The notes beneath the pieces were generated by a model that did no database searches, had not been told where the DNA came from, and worked only from the letters and a program-made list of their open reading frames with translations. Positions 56,813 through 64,000 of a stretch of DNA of 64,000 bases are shown in pieces. Location of the stretch: the NCBI GenBank assembly GCA_028554795.2, contig CM068825.1:95290951-95354950 (forward strand). Direction: 5' to 3'. The position numbers were made by a program, and so were the translations under genes. Positions within the stretch are counted from its first letter, which is position 1. Each line of letters starts with the position of its first letter. Origin of the DNA: Sinohyriopsis cumingii. Lineage: Eukaryota; Mollusca; Bivalvia; Unionida; Unionidae.

Positions 56813-58203
56813 TTTAAAATAAAGTATATTTGATATGCCCCACAATTAAAACAAAATGAACAGTGACAGTGCTAAATCTCATTCTAATTTATTGTACATT
56901 CCTATACAGTATGAAAAAGAACAAAGCACAATACTGCAATGGGAATACAGCAGTATCTGCTTAATAGTGTACTTCCAGTAAGTACAGAGATATTACTCAT
57001 TTCTTGAAACATGAATAAAGCATCAAGATAAGATCAACAGATACCTCTCCAGTCTAAGTCTTCATCTGATCACTTTAGTCTGGTATTATGCTTTACCAGC
57101 CAACAGGTCATGTAATCAATTTAACAGCCAGCATGCAACCAGTCTAATTATGCAAATTGTTTTTACTCTGCTTGAGGGACAAAATATTATACAATTACAG
57201 ACATCAATGAAATATTATTATTCATCATTCAAATATTTTAATTCCAGCACATATGATATAAAGCATATAAAATGTAAAGCAGTTGAAATCATTATACTAA
57301 TACAATTCTGTCAGCTTGGTATAGTGCCAAGTCCATCTCATGGGAAGTAAAACAGCTCACAAATCAACCTTGATACCGCTGTTTAAATAATCACTTTCAG
57401 TAGCCAGTATCAAATGTAACCATGAAATAACTAAACTGAGTAACTACAAATTTCATACAGGAAATATGACACACCCATTTCACATGGAAACTTGTTAATG
57501 TACAACTGACATGTCACATTTCTCTATCTGGAAGTGTGCGATGAGGACAGTGATAAACTTATCAAAAATGGACAACAGTTTCATTAAGCGAAATTGGAAG
57601 TACACATTTTCATGTCCAAATATATGCAGGAAAACATTTTACTATTTTTCCAATAAGCCTGGCTTTTCTGTACATTTTCAATAAATACAAAATTCCAGAA
57701 TCTATTGGGATCGAGCATTTAATTTTAATTTTATCATGGTGGCAGGGGGAGGGGGAGGAAATGGATTTTGTTGGGGGACATGGAATGTTCAGGATTCCAA
57801 ACATCTTGAAAAGATTTTTGTCTGCATTCTTGTCATTCATGCAGTATGTAACATGCTCCTTTGGTTCACTAACCTGAAGGCCATGGGACATAAAACAGGG
57901 CATGGCTTCAGATATAAAACGGACCCAATGGGACTGCATGTTACAAAGGCAACCAAATGAGGCATCCATTTATCTGTAGAATGCATCCTTGGATGATATT
58001 ACAGCTGAGAAGATTTTGGGGCTTTTCAAAAGAGCACAGTGTATAGAATATGACTATGTACTTTAAGGATTTTACCATTCTTGCTTTTATCATTGTCTGT
58101 AATGCCTTGTTTGAAACACCTAATAAACTCTACACCACACTGGCTACGAGAATTGTGATATGTGCTCACTATGAAACTATATTTGTATACTTCATCTGAA
58201 TCT
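56813..58203. other. No gene seen; G-rich patch at 57738-57776
   Basis: AT-rich apart from a purine patch (GGTGGCAGGGGGAGGGGGAG then a GGGGG run) near 57738-57776. The opposite-strand frames of 119 and 74 codons there overlap and have no recognisable domain. Confidence 0.45.
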
Positions 58204-58407
58204 GAGAATACAAGTGGCAGAGTGTTATAAGGCACTCACCTCCACTGATTACCAACATCTCACCTCAAACAATGTGGATGCGTGAGAAAGCTTACCGGTA
58301 GCTTCCTGTGGGTAGGTGGTTCTTCCCAGGTTTTTCGTCAACTAAATATATTGGCCGCCATATATAACATATCATGTGCTGATAAATGGCATTAAACCAA
58401 CAACTAC
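58204..58407 (+). mobile_element. SINE-1 copy with diverged head
   Basis: Plus orientation. AAGCTTACCGGTAGCTTCCT, GTGGGTAGGTGGTTCTTCCC, ATTGGCCGCCATATATAACA and GTGCTGATAAATGGCATTAA are the SINE-1 central block and tail, ending CCAACAACTA. The head (AAGTGGCAGAGTGTTATAAG) still resembles an A box but has diverged from the other copies. Confidence 0.82.
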
Positions 58408-60427
58408 ATGATTTTGGATTATTGGCTGGATCACGGCATAACATAAATGACTTTACAATACATGTACCGTATTTCATGTATTTTTTCGCACCCTTTAATT
58501 TTTCATACATAATCCAGTTATCAAAATAATAATTATTTAAATTATCATAATTTTTCCTACATATCACTTTGTATTTTTCTTTAAAAAATCCACTAAATTA
58601 TCGGATATAAAATTTATACTAAGATTTATATTTGCAAAAAAGATCGAAATTACCATATTGCCATTATATTTTTTTACAAAGATTCATAATTGTTGGTGAA
58701 AAAAAATACAGAGATTGAAGCATAAGCATAAGCGCCCACAGCAGAGGTCAAGGGGGTCACATGACACCCCAAAATCATACTGCAAATATATATATATATA
58801 TTCTGACAAGTTTAATCACGCAAATGAAGCTGAAAATATGTCACAAGATTCAGTAAATATCAGCTTTAGTTTAAGACTTCTTCCTCCTATACTAACGCCC
58901 CCCCCCGCAAAAAAAAACAACCCTGACCCCCACAAAAAAAGGCCTGCGCGCGCTTGTGAGCATAAGCTCTCTTATTGTCATTACAATATCTACTGGTGTT
59001 TATTAACAAATGGACAAAGGACTTCACAGACCATACCTTCAAGTATTATCATTAATTAGTTCTCCTTATTAAGTCCGTCACCGTAACAAAACACCATGTG
59101 CATTTTCAACTGAGTTCAGAAACCCGTTGATGTTTCCTTATCCAACAAAAATTACATCTCAGTACATGCTAAATTGAAGATCAAAGACCATTGGTCAACT
59201 AGTCTTATTGTTTCATTATAGTCATACAAACATAAGATATTAAAACCATTTTATTTTCCATCGTAATCTGAAAGTCGCAGACTCAGTTAAATTGATTCGT
59301 ATATATACATATACTATCCTTTATGTGCTTGTTCTGTTTTGACGTGGATATAATTAACATTTTATTGCAAATCTATTCTACGATATACCCCACTATTATC
59401 TTTACTGGCAAGTTAAAAAAACAAGTAATGCGTAAGTCCTTATAACATCTTCTATATGGACAACTTCTTCAATAGCACACTGACAGATTTTCATTTCCCT
59501 AAAGAGAGCCTCATTTCCCTACTGGCAGCCTCACTGATTTAACCTCTTCTGTCCATTCTTGCCCTCAATCTGTTTTCAACTGGATAACCAAATCACTAAA
59601 CATGTTTAATTACCATGTAAATAACACTGCATAGCCATGTGGTTGTTGTGACAATGTACATTGTAATTAATACAAGAATGAATTGTTGATTTAGTGGTGT
59701 TTATAGATAAAAGAATATAGTTGGGTTGTAATACATGTGGATTATCACAATCGTCAGGTAACTGAAAATAGTCTTTTTTTTTCTCTTTGCAAAAGCTACA
59801 AAACAAAAACTACCTTAAAAAAATATGGTCTTGTACACTGACAAAATTCTTTTTCATCTCTCTCTCACACACACACACGTGCACGCGCTCACATGCTTTA
59901 ACTAAAACATGATTTCAAGTTCTTAATTTTTTGTTGCAATTTGATGAGAATATTATTGCCGTAAAAATACAAGTTGCACTTTATTTCTTGACAATTTGGA
60001 CTCAATCGTTGCATAAAATTTACCAATAAATAATACCCATAACTAATACATGTTCAAACCATCTTAATCATTTTGCCAACATTACACAACATAACAGCTA
60101 CATATACTCTAAATGCAGACAAGCTTGCACACAGACATACATAATCCTCTCTCTCATTCACTAATAACAACACAAATCATTTTGAGTACTTTTATTTTTA
60201 TTGTAATTAGATTCTTGAGTTGTGAGCAGAATGAGACAGAAAATATACGTTTACTTTGTACATTTGTACCATTATGTTGTCGAGTAGTGTGTGTTCCGTA
60301 GAACAGGTACAATCCCTTTATTTTTCATACATGATTTGTACCACCAAATGATAATTATTTATTTTACATATAATTTTTTGTACACTGATATTAATTATTT
60401 TTTCGTGTAAGAAAAATTACATGAAAT
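58408..60427. other. No gene seen; low-complexity patches
   Basis: AT-rich, with a short (TA)n at about 58787-58801, a C-run/A-run patch at 58898-58942 followed by GCCTGCGCGCGC, and a (CA)n-type run at about 59866-59882. The 114-codon plus frame at 58715-59059 crosses these patches and is not convincing. Confidence 0.5.
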
Positions 60428-60552
60428 ACAGTAGTTCAGTTGGTAATGTCTGACCAGACCAACCCAGGTCAGCTGCCTCAGTGTGTCCTTGGGAAAGGCA
60501 CTTGACTCCTATTCCCTCTGCATGATATTGCCAAATACAATGTGGTTAAAAT
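60428..60552 (+). mobile_element. SINE-3 fragment
   Basis: GTAGTTCAGTTGGTAATGTC is A-box-like. CAACCCAGGTCAGCTGCCTC, GTGTGTCCTTGGGAAAGGCA and CTGCATGATATTGCC follow. A clear B box is lacking and about 25 bases of the head are deleted. Confidence 0.7.
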
Positions 60553-60831
60553 CCAAAAACTGATGTTGAATGGGGAGATATTCCATTTTTTTAAAATCAA
60601 TTTATTCCATCATTCTCTAATGGATGAAACAACAGCATAAGCTGCTTAATTTGATATTACAATAATAAATATGAAATAATAAATATGACAAACTTGATGC
60701 AGTTTTGAATTATTCTAATTTATTCCCCAATACACTCAACGTCTTCTGCCATCAGCTAAATTAAATCAGTACACTCATCTCGGCCAACTTTGCAAAGACA
60801 ACAGAATATAACACACTACTGTAACAGATGA

Positions 60832-61078
60832 GAATAGACTACAACGGACAATAAGAGACTATAACAGAAAAGAAGAGACTTGCACCGACAATAAAAGACT
60901 ATAACAAGAGACTATAACAGCAATAAAAGACTATAACAAGAGACTATAACAAACATAAGAGACTATAACAGATAATGAGAACATAACAAATAAGAAAATA
61001 TAACAGACAATAAGAGAATATAACAGATAATAAGAGAATATAACAGACAAGAAGAGACTATAACAGACTTGAATGCTC
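60832..61078. repeat. Approximately 20-bp tandem repeat, about a dozen units
   Basis: Variants of AGAGACTATAACAGACAATA are repeated from 60832 to 61078 with units of 16-24 bases (ACTATAACAAGAG, AATATAACAGACAATAAGAG and others). Purine-rich on the plus strand. Length is likely polymorphic. Confidence 0.9.
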
Positions 61079-61931
61079 TAAAATAAGGACTGACCTTTTA
61101 AGAACTCTAACATTAGAACTTATTTACTTGAGCAAACAGTAATATGAGCTACCTTGAAGGTTGTACTTATCAACAAATCTGAGTCATAATTCCACTGGAA
61201 TTTGTTTACTGCATTAATAACTGGTTTTCCCAGAAGTATGACAAATTCTTAAAATACCAAAATGGAATATCACCCATTTTTATTTCTAAATACATGTATC
61301 TGGAAATGATGAGTCTGAAATAACACAGATAACATCTAGTACATATGCCTGAAATAAAGAATGGGACCTGATTATTTAAGACTCCTTCATGCCATGCCCA
61401 TGAGAGCAAAAGTGGAACAATATTGGGTTGGGGGCAAGAGAAAACAAAGCAAAAACAAAAGTCTGACTAGAGTACATCATCCAATCAAATTTTGTATTGT
61501 AAGAGTTGCAGTTTTAAAGCTACACATTAGTGCTTAGAACTTTGGGCAAAATCAAGCCCTGGACCCAAAATGACAACCGAAATTCTAAATTCTGACAGTC
61601 TTACATCATACATGCATACTGACCAGTCAGATATCCTCCAGGTCAATTTGTTGTAACCTCTGGGCTTGGACTGTTGCACGTAGACCCCAAAATTTCTGCC
61701 TAAATGTTTCTTTTGAAAGGTCAGTCTAAACACTATGTCAATATATTTTAAGAACCTTGTGTTATCTTTATGTTATTTTATATAATTTTACAGATTATCT
61801 TGTTCTGCTTCATGCTGATGTTTATTTGTGTGGACTGATCTAAAATTTGTGTTAGTACATTGTTTGAACTTTTACCTTTAGTTGGCACTATAGCTACCAC
61901 TGTGCTGACCTGTCATAAAATGTTACTATAT

Positions 61932-61934
<3 letters not shown>
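61079..61934. other. No gene seen
   Basis: AT-rich spacer with no recognised feature. Confidence 0.45.

Positions 61935-61993
<59 letters not shown>
61935..61993. repeat. (TA)n microsatellite
   Basis: About 59 bases of uninterrupted (TA)n. A shorter impure TA-rich tract lies at about 62438-62472. Confidence 0.97.
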
Positions 61994-61997
<4 letters not shown>

Positions 61998-64000
61998 ATG
62001 CTAAACACTTTGCCAGACTGAATATAGTTATATGTGCCAGAAGCTGTGACACATCTGTTTCCATTAGATATGCATAATACTTGCTTAGCTTCCTGTGGCT
62101 GCTTCCAAGTGTTCATAGTTTGATACCATGTGTAGGGCTAAAAGTGTACATGTGCTCTACTATCTAACTGTATCACTGTCATGAGGTTTTTTGATCTCGG
62201 TCCCTAATTCAGCATCCCAATACTTACTAATCCATAATAAATTATAATGGATTAATAAAAAAGAGAATTTTTTTAATAAAGCTGGAAACAAAAAACTATT
62301 TTAAGAGGGTAACTATTATTACATGTTACAAATCACTTATGAATATATCTACATATCTCGCAAGGGCCCCAAGATTGCCACAAGGCCCCCCCCCAATATG
62401 TTTCCTATTGAACTTGTTTTCAAAATTAGCGTAGGTGTATATATATTATATATACATATATATATACATATATCACGATTAGTGTATACAACATACCAAG
62501 CACTTCAAGTGCTGGGCTAAATTGGCTCAGTTAGATGCACAAATCAATTTTGGAATTTTGTTTCACCCTGGGGGAAAGAGTGCTGGAAAACAGATGGTTG
62601 ACCATAAACATATTGTTTTTCCTAATTAGTACAGACTTAAAACTTACAACCAGGCCTACATGTTGAGCCAGTCATCAAAGTATTGTTTAAAAAATTTAAC
62701 CCAAACTTTAAACTGTTGATGATATCAACTCTAGAAAAATGAACTATATACATTATCTCACTTCCCAGTGATGTGGCCTTGACAAAAACAGGACTGGAGT
62801 CATATCTAATCTTGTACCCTGTCTAAGAGATAACTTTTCATCACCAGCCTCCACTGTTTCACTGACTGAATTATATATTTAAGTGTGGAAATCTGGGATG
62901 ATCATTAAAAAAGTAACAGGGTCTCTAGAACAACTTACCTGCAACTTGCATTAATGTATAATGTACCACAACAAAGTCTGACAGAAAACTTTTAATACAA
63001 AACAATATGACAGAAAAGTTAACACTGATTATCAGAGGTCTACATGTGCAGCATAACTGCATATTTTATGAAAACAAACTGACCAAATATGTGCACAGAA
63101 TATTTAAATGCATTAAAATCCAGTACCATGTTGTTGTGTTCTGCATAATTCATAAAATTGCCCATCAGACTACAGACTAAAATTTTTTTACAATTATTAG
63201 CTCAAAAGCAAAAATATAATGTGTTAACCTGTTTGTGAAGGTCACTCAAGCCATCAGGTAAATGTCCTCTACAAACAAGTATCATTTTACGTAAAGTTGA
63301 AAAATTATTTAAGCTATGACATGGAACCAATGCAGGTCTTTTATTGATAGATATCCTTTATGTCAGTATATGTTCCATCAGGTTTCACAGTATGTCTTGA
63401 GAACACAATTAAGACAAAACTGACAATCCATGTCCACAAATACCTACCAAGTTACACAAATCTATTTTAGAGTTGAAGATAATTGGGACAACTGCTGGGT
63501 TAGAATATTTCAACATTAGCAAGACCAGTGAGAGCCATACTGTGGCTGACAAACCTGTGTGGTTGTGTAATAGTATACTTACTGGTAATCAATCATATTA
63601 TCATACCAGGGTCTGACCCTGGCAAGTCTGTGGTTGCCCAAAAAAGCATGGTACACCCAAGACCAGAACTGTTAATTGACTGCTAATTTCCCTACCCATG
63701 ACAACAATTAGTTTCTTTCTGTTACCCTAAATAAGCAATTTAGATAAAATTATCTGACATGTCCATTATACTGCAAAATTTCCTTTGTTTTTTTTTTAAT
63801 GATTTCAGCACTATGTTAATGATAGTGACAAAATATTACAGAACATTCAGCACTGCAATAACATAAAAATTTAAAAGGAAAAGAGCTCATTAATGCACCA
63901 ACATTTGAATTTATAGTTGAAATAAGCACAACAGTGCAACTGAATTATCTGCTCTAGTAAACCGTATTTATCATAAGCCCATGCTTGATAAGTACACCAT
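61994..64000. other. No gene seen
   Basis: AT-rich to the window end, with a C-run near 62384-62394 and TA-rich sequence at 62438-62472. I found no kindlin first exon or other exon here. Confidence 0.45.

Noticed and set aside
57736..57776. G-quadruplex-type regulatory element
   Set aside because: Only three long G runs with uneven spacing, and no promoter or gene start nearby. Composition alone is not enough.

Overview
This is eukaryotic nuclear DNA with no bacterial or viral gene layout. It is AT-rich, has almost no long open frames, and is packed with old and young repeats. The only protein-coding sequence I recognise with confidence is one minus-strand exon at 17877-18110. It encodes part of the N-terminal F0/F1 FERM region of a kindlin (fermitin, FERMT) homolog and has canonical splice sites on both sides. 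No other kindlin exon was found by eye, so most of the window is probably intron of this gene, with roughly 46 kb on its upstream side. The repeats (tRNA-derived SINEs with a conserved tail like that of bivalve META-domain SINEs, and leader-array-tail repeats like the oyster 'pearl' type) suggest a marine lophotrochozoan, most likely a mollusc. The species cannot be determined from this.

Layout. 1-8.9 kb: a 40-bp tandem repeat, a dimeric SINE, two copies of a 624-bp TTAA-flanked MITE, a diverged 150-bp-unit array carrying two SINEs, and a 43-bp minisatellite. 8.9-15.5 kb: a nested stack in which a tandem-unit array is interrupted by a TTAA MITE and by a 3.5-kb LTR element with apparently identical LTRs, followed by a 1.8-kb TA-flanked pogo-like element. 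15.5-24.5 kb: a second 150-bp-type array, the kindlin exon, a microsatellite, a 176-bp pogo-like MITE, a palindromic MITE, a SINE, a leader/array/tail-type array and a diverged relative of the TTAA MITE. 25-64 kb: further copies of the same families (three SINE families, TTAA MITE copies 4 and 5, palindromic MITEs, four more leader/array/tail loci), long (TA)n tracts, small tandem repeats, and two weak coding candidates (48745-49191 on plus; about 50402-50577 on minus).

How the parts relate. Two TTAA MITEs and the LTR element sit inside recognisable repeat units, so their empty target sites can be read directly. This fixes the target duplications (TTAA and AAAC) and the order of insertion. 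I see no operon, defence locus, CRISPR array or metabolic cluster. The most interesting items are the modular leader/array/tail family and the internally deleted LTR retrotransposon that keeps only a gag start and a chromodomain tail.
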